Source of the DNA: Chryseobacterium edaphi
Lineage (GTDB): Bacteria > Bacteroidota > Bacteroidia > Flavobacteriales > Weeksellaceae
DNA length: 64,000 nucleotides
Assembly: GCF_025628985.1 (NCBI RefSeq)
Contig: NZ_JAOTEM010000002.1
Location: forward strand, 620,001-684,000
Direction: 5' to 3'
The notes under the pieces: generated by a model
The model's database searches: none
Told to the model about the DNA's origin: nothing
What the model saw: the letters and a program-made list of their open reading frames with translations, nothing else
Part shown: positions 26,821 to 35,452 of the stretch, piece by piece
Position numbering within the stretch: position 1 is the first letter of the stretch
How the letters are laid out: each line of letters starts with the position of its first letter
Position numbers and translations under genes: made by a program

Positions 26821-29685
26821 ATGATTAAAAAACTATCATTAGTCTCTTTATTTACTTTACTTCCTGCATCTTTTTATTTTGCACAGACCACAGTTTTTGC
26901 ATATTTGAAGGACGCTCAAGGAAAGCCGATTGAGCAGGCGGAAGTAGATGTGAAAGGGACAGAGAATGATGTGACGGCTGACAAAATTGGTTATTTCCAA
27001 CTAGTCGATTTGATGCCGGGACATTACGAGTTGGTTATCACAAAACCTAATTACGAGACAAAAGTAATGGCGTTTGATGTGACCAGTGATGAAAAAAGAA
27101 AGGATTTAGGTGTTCTTACTTTAAATTCTAGTCTTACAAGCGCAGATCAGGGTTTAACAATTATTGAAAGTGACGATGATGAAGACAACAGCAGTCAGGC
27201 ATCAACCGTTGGATTATTACAATCTTCAATGGATGTTTTCAGTAGAATTGCTGCTTTTGACTTAGGTTTTTACTGGTACAGACCAAGAGGAATTGATGGT
27301 AGAATGGGAGAAACCATGCTGAATGGTGTCTCTATGATCAAATCTGATAACGGAAACGTAGATTTTGGCAACTGGGGAGGTCTTAACGAGATCACAAGAT
27401 ATCCTGAGATTTCTCAAAACCACTCTCCGTCGGAATATGCTTTTGGAGGTAACAGTTCTGTTATTTATAAAAATACGAAAGCAAGCGAATACAGAAAAGG
27501 ATTCCAGTTTACACAGTCTTTGACCAACAGAAACTACAGAAACAGAACATCTTTGAGATACAGCTCAGGAATGAGTAGCAAAGGTTGGGCGTTTACTGTA
27601 ATGGGAGCAAGAAGATGGGCTGAAGAAGGAATTCAGGAAGGTACTTTTTATGATGCTTACGGTGCATATTTAGGAGTTGAGAAAAAATTCAATGACAAGC
27701 ACAGCATGACATTCAACTTTATTGCTGCGCCTTACAGAAGGTCTACAGCAAGTCCGAGTACACAAGAAGTTTATGATTACAGAGGAGTACATTATAATTC
27801 TTATTGGGGATATCAGGATGGGAAACAAAGAAGTGAAAGAGTGAGAAAAGGTTTCCAGCCAATTTTCCAGCTTCAGGATTTCTGGAAGATTACTCCGAAA
27901 TCAAATCTTTGGACATCAGTTTCTTATCAGTTTGGTAAAGATAAAGGTTCTCGTTTAGATTGGCAGAATGTACAAAATCCTTCACCAACTTATTACAGAA
28001 ATTTGCCAAGTTATTATGATTCTTTAGATCCGAATGCTTCTGTTAAAGATCCTTCGGGAGCGATGACAACAGCGCAGGATGCTTATCAGACTTCTATGGC
28101 TGGTTGGCAAAATGCTGATCCTAATATTACTCAATTAAATTGGGATAACCTTTACAGAAGAAATATGCAACAACCTGCCGGAACTTATTACGGACAAACA
28201 GGAAGAAGAGCTTTATATTATCTTGTAAATGATGTAAGTGATGATAAAATCTTCAATGCTGCGACGCATTTCACTCACAACTTTAATGATACTACTAAAT
28301 TTTTATTAAACTTATCTTATCAGAATTATCGTTCTGAGCAATACAGAGAAGTAAATGATCTTTTAGGAGCTGATTTTGTATTGAACAGAGATCCTTTTGC
28401 TGCAACTAATCAACCTGGAAAATCAGGATTATATAATGAAGGCGAAGAAAATGTGACAAAAAAAGTAGGTGATAAAATGACTTACGATTACATTTTCAGA
28501 AGACAGGAATTCAAAGTAAATCCTGGGATTAAATTCTCAACAGGGAAATTTGATGTTTTTGTTTCTGCGATGGCAGGATATTCTTCTTCTAGCAGAGAAG
28601 GATTATTTAATCATTATTTATATAAAGACTCATTCGGGAAAGGTCAGGATTACAACTTCTGGAATTATGGTTTGAAAGGTCAGGCAATTTATAAACTTAA
28701 TGGAAGAAATTTCCTTGTTTATAATGGTGCTTATTTTTCACAGACTCCTTACTTAGAAGATTTGTTTATCAATCCAAGAGTAAATGGTTCTGTAGCTCCA
28801 AATGTTCAGAATATGGTGATCAATGCTAATGATCTTAGTTATGTGATTTCTTCACCATTTTTGAAATTGAGATTGACAGGATATTTAATCAATTCAAGCA
28901 ACGAAACTTCTGTACAGAGATTTTTTGCAGATGGTATTCCTCTAGAGGGTGTAGATGCAGATGGTAATCAGACAAACGTTCAGAGTGCATTTGTAACTCA
29001 GGTAATGACTGATGTGAAAAGAAGAAATATGGGTGCTGAATTAGGTGTTGATGTAAAAGTTATTCCTACATTATCTTTACAAGGTCTAGCAAGTTTCGGA
29101 CAGTTTACTTATCAGAATGATCCTGTAACGTACTTTGCATCTGATGCAACCGGAACTTTCGCAAATGGTCTTTCTTACGTAAATTTAGGAAAAGCTTACA
29201 TCAAAAATTACAAACAAGGAGGCACTCCTCAACAGGCTTATTCAGTAGGTGCAAGATATAATTCACCGAAATATTGGTGGGTTGGTGGTAACTGGAATTA
29301 TCTTGATGACAATTATCTTGATCCTTCAGCATTGATTAGAACAGAATCTTTTGTACAGAATAATGTTTCAGGTACTCCTTTTTATGGTCTTACAGATTCG
29401 GAAGTAAGAAGAGTTTTAGAACCAAACAAATTACCTTCAGCATTTTTCTTTAATGTGAATGCAGGAAAATCTTGGGTGATTGGTAAATATTATGTTCTTA
29501 TCTCAGCAACCGTAAATAACGTATTTGATAATACAAGATACATTACAGGAGGCTTTGAGCAGACAAGAAATGCAAAATATCCAACTTTTGCACAAGATAA
29601 TGACAGAGAATTCACTTTATTTGGGCCAAAATATTGGTACACTCAAGGAAGATCATACTTCGTCAACTTACAATTCAGATTTTAA
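26821..29685 (+). CDS. TonB-dependent outer membrane receptor with carboxypeptidase-regulatory-like domain
   Basis: 954 aa. A signal peptide (to about FYFAQ, residue 21) is followed by a carboxypeptidase-regulatory-like beta-sandwich (TTVFAYLKDAQGKPIEQAEVDVKG... to about 100). A TonB plug follows, with an acidic Asp/Glu/Ser-rich linker (about 115-135), then GETMLNGVSMIKSDNG. The long C-terminal barrel is rich in Tyr and Asn and ends YFVNLQFRF, the usual terminal Phe. It imports a ligand across the outer membrane with TonB energy. Its partner is the DUF5689 lipoprotein 24 bases on, and not a SusD. Confidence 0.92.
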   Translation: MIKKLSLVSLFTLLPASFYFAQTTVFAYLKDAQGKPIEQAEVDVKGTENDVTADKIGYFQLVDLMPGHYELVITKPNYETKVMAFDVTSDEKRKDLGVLTLNSSLTSADQGLTIIESDDDEDNSSQASTVGLLQSSMDVFSRIAAFDLGFYWYRPRGIDGRMGETMLNGVSMIKSDNGNVDFGNWGGLNEITRYPEISQNHSPSEYAFGGNSSVIYKNTKASEYRKGFQFTQSLTNRNYRNRTSLRYSSGMSSKGWAFTVMGARRWAEEGIQEGTFYDAYGAYLGVEKKFNDKHSMTFNFIAAPYRRSTASPSTQEVYDYRGVHYNSYWGYQDGKQRSERVRKGFQPIFQLQDFWKITPKSNLWTSVSYQFGKDKGSRLDWQNVQNPSPTYYRNLPSYYDSLDPNASVKDPSGAMTTAQDAYQTSMAGWQNADPNITQLNWDNLYRRNMQQPAGTYYGQTGRRALYYLVNDVSDDKIFNAATHFTHNFNDTTKFLLNLSYQNYRSEQYREVNDLLGADFVLNRDPFAATNQPGKSGLYNEGEENVTKKVGDKMTYDYIFRRQEFKVNPGIKFSTGKFDVFVSAMAGYSSSSREGLFNHYLYKDSFGKGQDYNFWNYGLKGQAIYKLNGRNFLVYNGAYFSQTPYLEDLFINPRVNGSVAPNVQNMVINANDLSYVISSPFLKLRLTGYLINSSNETSVQRFFADGIPLEGVDADGNQTNVQSAFVTQVMTDVKRRNMGAELGVDVKVIPTLSLQGLASFGQFTYQNDPVTYFASDATGTFANGLSYVNLGKAYIKNYKQGGTPQQAYSVGARYNSPKYWWVGGNWNYLDDNYLDPSALIRTESFVQNNVSGTPFYGLTDSEVRRVLEPNKLPSAFFFNVNAGKSWVIGKYYVLISATVNNVFDNTRYITGGFEQTRNAKYPTFAQDNDREFTLFGPKYWYTQGRSYFVNLQFRF

Positions 29686-29709
29686 AAACTTATAATTAAA
29701 ATAATTAAG

Positions 29710-31101
29710 ATGAATATAAAAAAATACTTAAGTATCGTAACAGGAGCTGCATTTGCTGCACTTTCTCTTACTTCTTGTGTTCAGAAAGACGAGTGGGATA
29801 CACCACCGATCAACTGTAACAACAAATTTGCTGCGACCAATATTACTTTAGCAAATTTTAAAGCTTTGGCTCCTGCTACAGGTTATGTTTTGATTTCTAC
29901 TGACCAAATCTTTGATGGTTATGTTACTTCATCTGATGAAAACGGAAACTTCTACAAAACTATTTCTTTCCAGGATAAAGCTGAAAATCCAACAGCTGCA
30001 TTACAAATTGAAGTAGACAAAGCAAGTAACTATGCAGATTTTCCGGTGGGAGCACATATCAGAATTAACGCTAAAGGTTTAAGATTAGGTACAGACAGAG
30101 GAGTTGTTAAGATTGGTTCTGTAGATCCAACTTATGACATCGGTAGAATTCCGGGAGCATTGGTAAGCAGATATATGTCTGGAGTTTGCAATGGGAATGG
30201 TCTTGAGGTTGTAGCTTTAAAACCTATTCAGCTTGCTACTTTGAATGATGCAAAAGATGCAAAATATATCAACATGTTGGTAACTGTTCCTAACGTACAA
30301 TTTACAACGGGTGATATTTTACCTGTAAATAAAACATTTATTGATTATTTATTGGGAGCAGGTGTAGATACCGACAGAAACTTAGAAGATGCTGCAGGAA
30401 ATTCTGTTGTAGTCAGAAATTCAGGTTTCTTTTCAGAGGGTTCAAAATTATTACCAAAAGGAAATGGTAATGCAACTTTTGTAGTAAGTCGTTACAATAC
30501 TACTTGGCAAATGTTGATCAGAAAATCAAGTGATCTTGCTTTTACAGGTACAAGAATAGATTCTACACCACCAAAAGGGGGTACTGCGATCACTTTTTCA
30601 GGAAGTTTCTTGGAGAATTTTGAAAGCTATTCATTGACACCTGCAAATTTAGAAGTTTATCCTAAATATGTGAATGATGCGTTAGTTGGAAACCGTTACT
30701 GGCAGTTAAAAACCTTCAGCAATAACAAATATATTCAGCTTTCAGCAAATGCGGGATCAGGAAGTTATATTACTTATTTTGCCGTACCAGTTGATTTTAC
30801 TGCTGCAAATCAGTTTAAATTTGACGTAAACGTAGGTTTCTGGAATGGTAATGCTTTAAAAGTTTATTATACTACAAATTATACAGCTTTAGGTGATATC
30901 TCTGCAGTTACTAAAACTGATATTACTTCAGCATTCACAATCCCTCAAACGCCACTTACAGGATATGGAACATTAGCTCCTGCAGGTACATATAACATTC
31001 CTGCAACAGTGACAGGTAATGGGTATATCCTTTTTGAATATACTGGTACTACAGGTGGAATTACAACTACACTACAGTTGGATAACATCCAGGCTTTATA
31101 A
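29710..31101 (+). CDS. DUF5689 lipoprotein
   Basis: 463 aa. Lipoprotein signal MNIKKYLSIVTGAAFAALSLTSC with lipid on C23. The DUF5689 domain covers about 40-270 (KDEWDTPPINCNNKFAATNITLANF, DGYVTSSDENGNFYKTISFQDK, FPVGAHIRINAKGLRLGTDRGVVKIG); its features look like an OB-fold. The C-terminal half (about 290-463) resembles a jellyroll that ends GYILFEYTGTTGGITTTLQLDNI. It is probably surface-exposed and the binding partner of the TonB receptor upstream. Ligand unproven; nucleic acid fits the nuclease next door. Confidence 0.85.
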   Translation: MNIKKYLSIVTGAAFAALSLTSCVQKDEWDTPPINCNNKFAATNITLANFKALAPATGYVLISTDQIFDGYVTSSDENGNFYKTISFQDKAENPTAALQIEVDKASNYADFPVGAHIRINAKGLRLGTDRGVVKIGSVDPTYDIGRIPGALVSRYMSGVCNGNGLEVVALKPIQLATLNDAKDAKYINMLVTVPNVQFTTGDILPVNKTFIDYLLGAGVDTDRNLEDAAGNSVVVRNSGFFSEGSKLLPKGNGNATFVVSRYNTTWQMLIRKSSDLAFTGTRIDSTPPKGGTAITFSGSFLENFESYSLTPANLEVYPKYVNDALVGNRYWQLKTFSNNKYIQLSANAGSGSYITYFAVPVDFTAANQFKFDVNVGFWNGNALKVYYTTNYTALGDISAVTKTDITSAFTIPQTPLTGYGTLAPAGTYNIPATVTGNGYILFEYTGTTGGITTTLQLDNIQAL

Positions 31102-31124
31102 TATTAAAACAATTCATGTTTAAG

Positions 31125-31158
31125 AAAAAGGAATCGCAATATTGTGGTTCCTTTTTTT
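31125..31158 (+). terminator. Intrinsic terminator after the DUF5689 gene
   Basis: Stem AAAAAGGAA.. / ..TTCCTTTTT extended by wobble pairs around CAATATTG, then a T-run. Confidence 0.75.
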
Positions 31159-31195
31159 ATGCTTTCGTTTTACTTTAATATTTTAAAAACTTAAA

Positions 31196-31225
31196 CAAAA
31201 AAACCACCGCAAAAAAAGCAGTGGC
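31196..31225 (-). terminator. Intrinsic terminator after the DUF6702-like gene
   Basis: Stem CCACCGC / GCAGTGG with one mismatch; seven A on the plus strand give the minus-strand T-tract. Confidence 0.7.
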
Positions 31226-31249
31226 TATATAATTTAAATAAAGATCTTA

Positions 31250-31720
31250 TTAAAAAGAAACCTCGTTCATTTCTTTTCCACGCTGGAAATTCATTGTTTT
31301 TTGGCTTCCTTTGTAGGCAATATTTACCAAATTGATCTGTTTAGGGAAAGCACTTAAAAGAATTGTATTTTTAATCTTTAAACTGCTTACATCCGAAACA
31401 CCATCAGTCTCAAAATATACCCATACAGTTTCTCCACTTACCTGGCTTCCTGTGAAAGTTAAAGTTTTGGGAGAATTGTTTACATAAACATCAAAATTGT
31501 TGTTTACATATTTCTTCACTTCGGCTTCAAAACCTGCTGTGCTGCGATTGATCTTGATGGCATCCGAAATATGACTGGTATTCATCTTTGTTGTGAATTT
31601 CAATGTCTTGCTTCCATCAATATAATCAACTTTCGTCATCGATGAGAAGAAATCTGCCGCCATGAAACTCATGAATGCAAATAATGATAAAATACCCGAT
31701 ATGTATAAAAGTTTTTTCAT
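31250..31720 (-). CDS. Secreted/periplasmic protein, DUF6702-like
   Basis: 156 aa from the ATG at 31720, where a normal signal peptide begins (MKKLLYISGILSLFAFMSFMA). An upstream in-frame ATG at 31744 adds only MINNLKTK. The mature part reads SSMTKVDYIDGSKTLKFTTKMNTSHISDAIK and later VNNSPKTLTFTGSQVSGETVWVYFETDGV, a pattern I associate with the DUF6702 beta-sandwich family; this is from memory. Role unknown. A promoter-like element lies at 31765-31772. Confidence 0.72.
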   Translation of the reverse strand: MKKLLYISGILSLFAFMSFMAADFFSSMTKVDYIDGSKTLKFTTKMNTSHISDAIKINRSTAGFEAEVKKYVNNNFDVYVNNSPKTLTFTGSQVSGETVWVYFETDGVSDVSSLKIKNTILLSAFPKQINLVNIAYKGSQKTMNFQRGKEMNEVSF

Positions 31721-31764
31721 CTTAGTTTTAAGATTGTTAATCATCTTAGTAAATATATGTGGCT

Positions 31765-31772
31765 CAAATATA
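31765..31772 (-). promoter_or_regulatory. Promoter -7 element for the DUF6702-like gene
   Basis: TATATTTG on the minus strand, exact TAnnTTTG. Confidence 0.45.
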
Positions 31773-31779
31773 ATGCCAA

Positions 31780-32532
31780 TTAAAAGTTAACATTCACAGC
31801 ATATTTTTCATAAAATGCTTTAATGTGTTCTACTGCTTCATCGGCGGTATCTACCACACGATAAAGGTCAAGATCATTTTCGGAAATCATTCCTTCTTTT
31901 AGTAAAGTCTCTTTAAACCAATCCAATAATCCGCTCCAGAATTCGGTTCCTACCAATACGATTGGGAATTTTCCGATTTTATTGGTTTGAATCAATGTAA
32001 TAGCTTCCGTCAACTCATCCAGAGTTCCAAAACCTCCCGGCATCACGATAAATCCTTGAGAATACTTTACAAACATCACTTTTCTCACAAAAAAATAATC
32101 GAAATTGAGAGAATACATTTTGTTAATGTAAGGATTGAAATGCTGTTCAAACGGCAAGTCGATATTTAATCCGATTGATTTTCCTTTGGCATTGAAAGCG
32201 CCTTTATTACCGGCTTCCATAATTCCCGGACCGCCTCCTGTAATAATTCCAAAGCCAACTTTGGTGATCTTTTCGGCAATATCTGCAGCCATTTGGTAAT
32301 ATTTACTTTCCGGCTTTAATCTTGCCGAACCGAAAATAGAAACACAAGGACCTATTTTAGCCATCCTTTCGTAGCCATCCACAAATTCTGCCATGATCTT
32401 GAAAACCATCCAGCTGTCTTTGGTAACGATCTCATCCCATGTTTTCTGTCTGAAACTATTGTGTAATATTGATTCGTTGATATCTAATTCAGGATTTTGT
32501 AAACTTTCATCCTTGCTACTTTCAATTCCCAT
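31780..32532 (-). CDS. LOG-family Rossmann-fold nucleotide phosphoribohydrolase
   Basis: 250 aa. The two family motifs are intact: GGGPGIMEAGNKGAFNAKG near residues 98-116 and MPGGFGTLDELTEAI near 159-173. LOG proteins cleave nucleoside 5'-monophosphates to the base and ribose 5-phosphate; some act on cytokinin nucleotides. Bacterial members often have a general nucleotide-cleaving role. The N-terminal 40 residues extend beyond the minimal fold. It lies 6 bases downstream of the MurU-like gene and is probably its operon partner. Confidence 0.88.
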   Translation of the reverse strand: MGIESSKDESLQNPELDINESILHNSFRQKTWDEIVTKDSWMVFKIMAEFVDGYERMAKIGPCVSIFGSARLKPESKYYQMAADIAEKITKVGFGIITGGGPGIMEAGNKGAFNAKGKSIGLNIDLPFEQHFNPYINKMYSLNFDYFFVRKVMFVKYSQGFIVMPGGFGTLDELTEAITLIQTNKIGKFPIVLVGTEFWSGLLDWFKETLLKEGMISENDLDLYRVVDTADEAVEHIKAFYEKYAVNVNF

Positions 32533-32538
32533 TGTTCT

Positions 32539-33252
32539 TTATTTAAAATATTTTTCGGCTTCAATTACAGATGCCGGTCTTCCCACATCGATCAGGATGC
32601 TGTCATGCAGAAAACCATGAATTTTTTCGGTCTGCATCAGATCCAGATATTCTTCCATCACAGAAAATTTACCTGTCCGTTTAATTTTATCAAAGATAAC
32701 AGGATTTATGCAATGTACACCACTAAATGCATAAGGTTTAAATCCTTTGTTAAATTCGGCAAGTCTTTGCTCTCCTGTCTGTACATTCAGCCATCCTCTC
32801 AGAACCAAATCATCATTGAATAATAATTTTCGCGAACTTTCTCTGTCTGAGACTGCTAAAGTAGCGAAATCTTTGATATTCTTGTGGTATTCTACAAAAT
32901 TATTAATATTAATGTCAGTCAGAATATCAGCATTCATGATTATGAAATCTTCCCCATGATCAAGAAATTTTTTAGCAAAAATCAAACCGCCTCCCGTTTC
33001 AAGAAGCTCTTCAGATTCATCCGAAACTTCGATTTTACAATTGAAATTATCATTTTTCTTTAGAAAATCTACGATCTGATCTCCGAAGTGATGCACATTG
33101 ATCACGAAATCTGTTATCCCGAAACCTTTCAGATAAGTAATATTTCTTTCCAAAAGTGGGATCCCGTTTACTTTAGCCAAAGCTTTAGGATGATGATCGG
33201 TAAAGGGTTTCAGTCGGGTTCCTTTTCCTGCTGCAAAAATTAATGCCTTCAT
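32539..33252 (-). CDS. Sugar-1-phosphate nucleotidyltransferase, MurU-like
   Basis: 237 aa, of the short RmlA/GlmU-like fold. The nucleotide-binding start is AAGKGTRLKPFTDHHPKALAKVNG (7-30). The metal-binding site is FIIMNADILTDI near residue 104. The late motif is GRPASVIEAEKYF. Length and motifs fit MurU, which makes UDP-MurNAc from MurNAc 1-phosphate and UTP in cell-wall recycling. An AmgK-like sugar kinase two genes upstream strengthens this. Other hexose-1-phosphate substrates cannot be excluded. Confidence 0.78.
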   Translation of the reverse strand: MKALIFAAGKGTRLKPFTDHHPKALAKVNGIPLLERNITYLKGFGITDFVINVHHFGDQIVDFLKKNDNFNCKIEVSDESEELLETGGGLIFAKKFLDHGEDFIIMNADILTDININNFVEYHKNIKDFATLAVSDRESSRKLLFNDDLVLRGWLNVQTGEQRLAEFNKGFKPYAFSGVHCINPVIFDKIKRTGKFSVMEEYLDLMQTEKIHGFLHDSILIDVGRPASVIEAEKYFK

Positions 33253-33259
33253 AAATGTG

Positions 33260-33353
33260 GGTAATGAGTAATTGGTAATGAGTAATTTAAAAATTTGTAA
33301 GTAATAACAGCGAAGCTATAGTATTACTTATTGCACATTACTGATTACCTATT
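33260..33353. repeat. Foldable intergenic repeat with a 14-bp tandem duplication
   Basis: GGTAATGAGTAATT occurs at 33260-33273 and again immediately at 33274-33287. The right side (33321-33353) reads ATTACTTATTGCACATTACTGATTACC, the approximate reverse complement, so the whole could fold as a long hairpin. Its right arm supplies the stop codon of the RapZ-like gene. Confidence 0.6.
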
Positions 33354-33755
33354 GTTAAGTTGGTGCTGTTCGTCGTGATGAAGACTGATTTCTACTTTTT
33401 CACCATATTTTTCTTCGATAAAATGAGCGATTTTTATAGCGGAATAAACTGATCTGTGTTGTCCACCTGTACATCCGAAATTGATCTGAAGATTTTCAAA
33501 ACCTCTACCCAAATAATTGTCGATGTTGATAGAGACAAGTGTTTTAATTAATTCTAAAAATTTAGGCATATCGGTTTTTGTTTCAAGATATTCCTGAACG
33601 CCGATGTCATTTCCTGTTTGGATTTTATATTCTTCAACTCTTCCTGGATTTAAAATTCCACGGCAGTCGAATGTGAATCCGCCTCCGTTTCCGGAATCGT
33701 CTTTGGGAATTCCTCCTTTTTTATATGAAAAACTGTGGATGTCTATGTGTAGCAT
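33345..33755 (-). CDS. Stand-alone RapZ C-terminal domain protein
   Basis: 136 aa. It corresponds to only the C-terminal half of E. coli RapZ: IHSFSYKKGGIPKDDSGNGGGFTFDCRGILNPGR (5-39), then INFGCTGGQHRSVYSAIKIAHFIEE (about 91-115), a P-loop-like GCTGGQHRSV signature. The N-terminal kinase-like domain is absent. In RapZ the C-terminal domain senses glucosamine 6-phosphate and binds small RNA. Placed between a MurU-like and an AmgK-like gene, it may sense an amino-sugar intermediate. The last codons (LNNR stop) lie in the neighbouring repeat. Confidence 0.82.
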   Translation of the reverse strand: MLHIDIHSFSYKKGGIPKDDSGNGGGFTFDCRGILNPGRVEEYKIQTGNDIGVQEYLETKTDMPKFLELIKTLVSINIDNYLGRGFENLQINFGCTGGQHRSVYSAIKIAHFIEEKYGEKVEISLHHDEQHQLNNR

Positions 33756-33885
33756 TTTTTCTATTTTTTATAACGATGATAGATTTCGAATAATTATTTT
33801 TATAATTTAATTTTAAACCATTAAGATTTTTTAGTTTATAAGATATTTTAAGGTTTAGATAAATCTAAATTAAGCGTTGTATTGT

Positions 33886-34290
33886 TTAGTCTGGTAAATT
33901 TTTAAAATATTCATTAATAAAAGGCTTCAAGGATTTTGTAATATTATCAGTGAAGAAATTGATCAGTAAACCTTGTGGTTTTTTTAGTATTTTCATATAT
34001 GTCAGAAGTTGTGCTTCATGTATAGAAAGTATTTGTTCTACGGCTTTTAATTCTACGATGATGCAATCATTTACCAGTAAATCTATTTTAAGATCAGCAT
34101 CAATTGTAATATCGTCATAATTTATAGGAACTTTTACTTGTTGTATTACGCTGTATCCATTTTTAATAAGTTCATGCACCAAACACTTTTCATAGATACT
34201 TTCCAAAAGTCCGGCTCCTAAATTTTTATGTACTTTAATAGCAAAACCCGTAATTTCATAAGATAATTGAGTAATCTGTTTTTTCGTCAT
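33886..34290 (-). CDS. GxxExxY protein
   Basis: 134 aa from the ATG at 34290. The longer frame to 34332 would cover a -7 element at 34310-34317, so the shorter start is preferred. The name motif is GAGLLESIYEKCLVHEL (about 21-37). The later KVPINYDDITIDADLKIDLLVNDCIIVELKAVE contains the D-x(n)-E-x-K pattern of PD-(D/E)XK nuclease-fold proteins (DLLV...VELK). The family is widespread in Bacteroidota, often near sugar genes, with no established function. Confidence 0.85.
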   Translation of the reverse strand: MTKKQITQLSYEITGFAIKVHKNLGAGLLESIYEKCLVHELIKNGYSVIQQVKVPINYDDITIDADLKIDLLVNDCIIVELKAVEQILSIHEAQLLTYMKILKKPQGLLINFFTDNITKSLKPFINEYFKNLPD

Positions 34291-34309
34291 TTGTAAAATT
34301 TGTTTTAAA

Positions 34310-34317
34310 CAAATGTA
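34310..34317 (-). promoter_or_regulatory. Promoter -7 element for the GxxExxY gene
   Basis: TACATTTG on the minus strand, 20 bases before the ATG at 34290. Confidence 0.5.
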
Positions 34318-34389
34318 AAAGTTCTTGCTCAAAAAATCTTTAGATTTACTTAATAAATCTTAAACCTTTCATTCCCTTAATGTTTCAAT

Positions 34390-35406
34390 TCATTTCAATA
34401 TTTCTTCAATTTTCAACTTCGTTTTATCCAAACTCAACTGCTCAATCACCTTTTTTAGTTCAGGGAAATTTGTCATTTCGTTCCAATTTTCGGAAAATGT
34501 AGTGATGTTTTCAATTCCCTTTTCAATACTTGCGATGAAATGCTGTTTTCTTTGAATCAGTCCTCGGAAACCGTAAGCACCCAAAACCTGTAAGAATCTC
34601 ATCAGTTGAATAGGTTTAACCGATTTTTTTAGTTGAGCTTGAGTTTCTTTATTTTCAAACTGTTGAATGTAGAATTCAAGCATTTTATTTTTAAAATCTT
34701 CAGGAAAATTAGCTTTTGCCTGAAACAAAAAAGAAATCACATCATACATCAAAGGTCCTTTCATTGCGGACTGGTAGTCGATAAATGAAACTTCATTTTT
34801 CTTATTTACCATAATATTTCTTGCCTGAAAATCACGGATCATCAAGCCTTGTGGCTCAAGATTTTCGATGAGGTTGACAATTTTTTTAAATTCTTTTAAA
34901 AGGGTAGATTTATGGTATTCCAACTCCAAAACATCGGCAATAAAATTTTTGAAATAATATAAATCATGAGTTACTGGAAACTCGTCATAGCATTCATATT
35001 CAAAAGTTCTAGTAAAATCAATCTGATTCTGTGTTTCAATTTGTAGCTGAAAAAGTTTTTCTAAAGTCTGTTTTACCAAAGATTCTACATTTTCAGATAA
35101 CCCTTCTTTTGAAATAATTTCTGAAAGTGTCTGACTTCCCATATATGCCTGAATGTATAATTTTCTGTCTTCAGAAATTTTATAGATCTTCGGAGTATTG
35201 AGATTTAAATCTGAAAAAACTTCGGAAAAATAAAGAAAACTTTCATTCTCCGGAATGTTTTCGTTGTACGTAACAATGAAGGTATCTCTTTGATTTTGAG
35301 CCAAAAAATTGACTCTCGCAGAACCGCTTTGAGCTAAAGTGACAAATTGAGTTGATTTTTCGCCAAAATGGTTTTCAAAAAATCTTTTTGCGTTTTCAGA
35401 AGTCAT
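34390..35406 (-). CDS. Aminoglycoside-phosphotransferase-fold sugar kinase, AmgK-like
   Basis: 338 aa. Two-lobed APH/choline-kinase fold: the N lobe includes SGSARVNFLAQNQRDTFIVTYNEN; the catalytic loop is LMIRDFQARNIMVN (Asp and Asn near residues 191-196); the metal-binding loop is VSFIDYQSAMKGPLMYDVISFLF. The RDFQxRN form, in place of HGDxxxxN, is what I recall for AmgK-type MurNAc/GlcNAc anomeric kinases. With the MurU-like enzyme it would bypass de novo UDP-MurNAc synthesis. Divergent from xrtF. Confidence 0.8.
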   Translation of the reverse strand: MTSENAKRFFENHFGEKSTQFVTLAQSGSARVNFLAQNQRDTFIVTYNENIPENESFLYFSEVFSDLNLNTPKIYKISEDRKLYIQAYMGSQTLSEIISKEGLSENVESLVKQTLEKLFQLQIETQNQIDFTRTFEYECYDEFPVTHDLYYFKNFIADVLELEYHKSTLLKEFKKIVNLIENLEPQGLMIRDFQARNIMVNKKNEVSFIDYQSAMKGPLMYDVISFLFQAKANFPEDFKNKMLEFYIQQFENKETQAQLKKSVKPIQLMRFLQVLGAYGFRGLIQRKQHFIASIEKGIENITTFSENWNEMTNFPELKKVIEQLSLDKTKLKIEEILK

Positions 35407-35416
35407 AATATGGTAA

Positions 35417-35424
35417 CAAATATA
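35417..35424 (-). promoter_or_regulatory. Promoter -7 element for the AmgK-like gene
   Basis: TATATTTG on the minus strand, ending 11 bases before the ATG at 35406. Confidence 0.5.
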
Positions 35425-35444
35425 CTAATTTACGTTCGATTTTC

Positions 35445-35452
35445 TATCTTTG
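35445..35452 (+). promoter_or_regulatory. Promoter -7 element for xrtF, predicting a leaderless mRNA
   Basis: TATCTTTG ends only 4 bases before the xrtF ATG at 35457. Transcription starting about 5-7 bases past the element would begin at or inside the start codon. Confidence 0.55.

Noticed and set aside
26821-31101. SusC/SusD polysaccharide utilisation locus
   Set aside because: The partner is DUF5689, not SusD, and no glycoside hydrolase is nearby.
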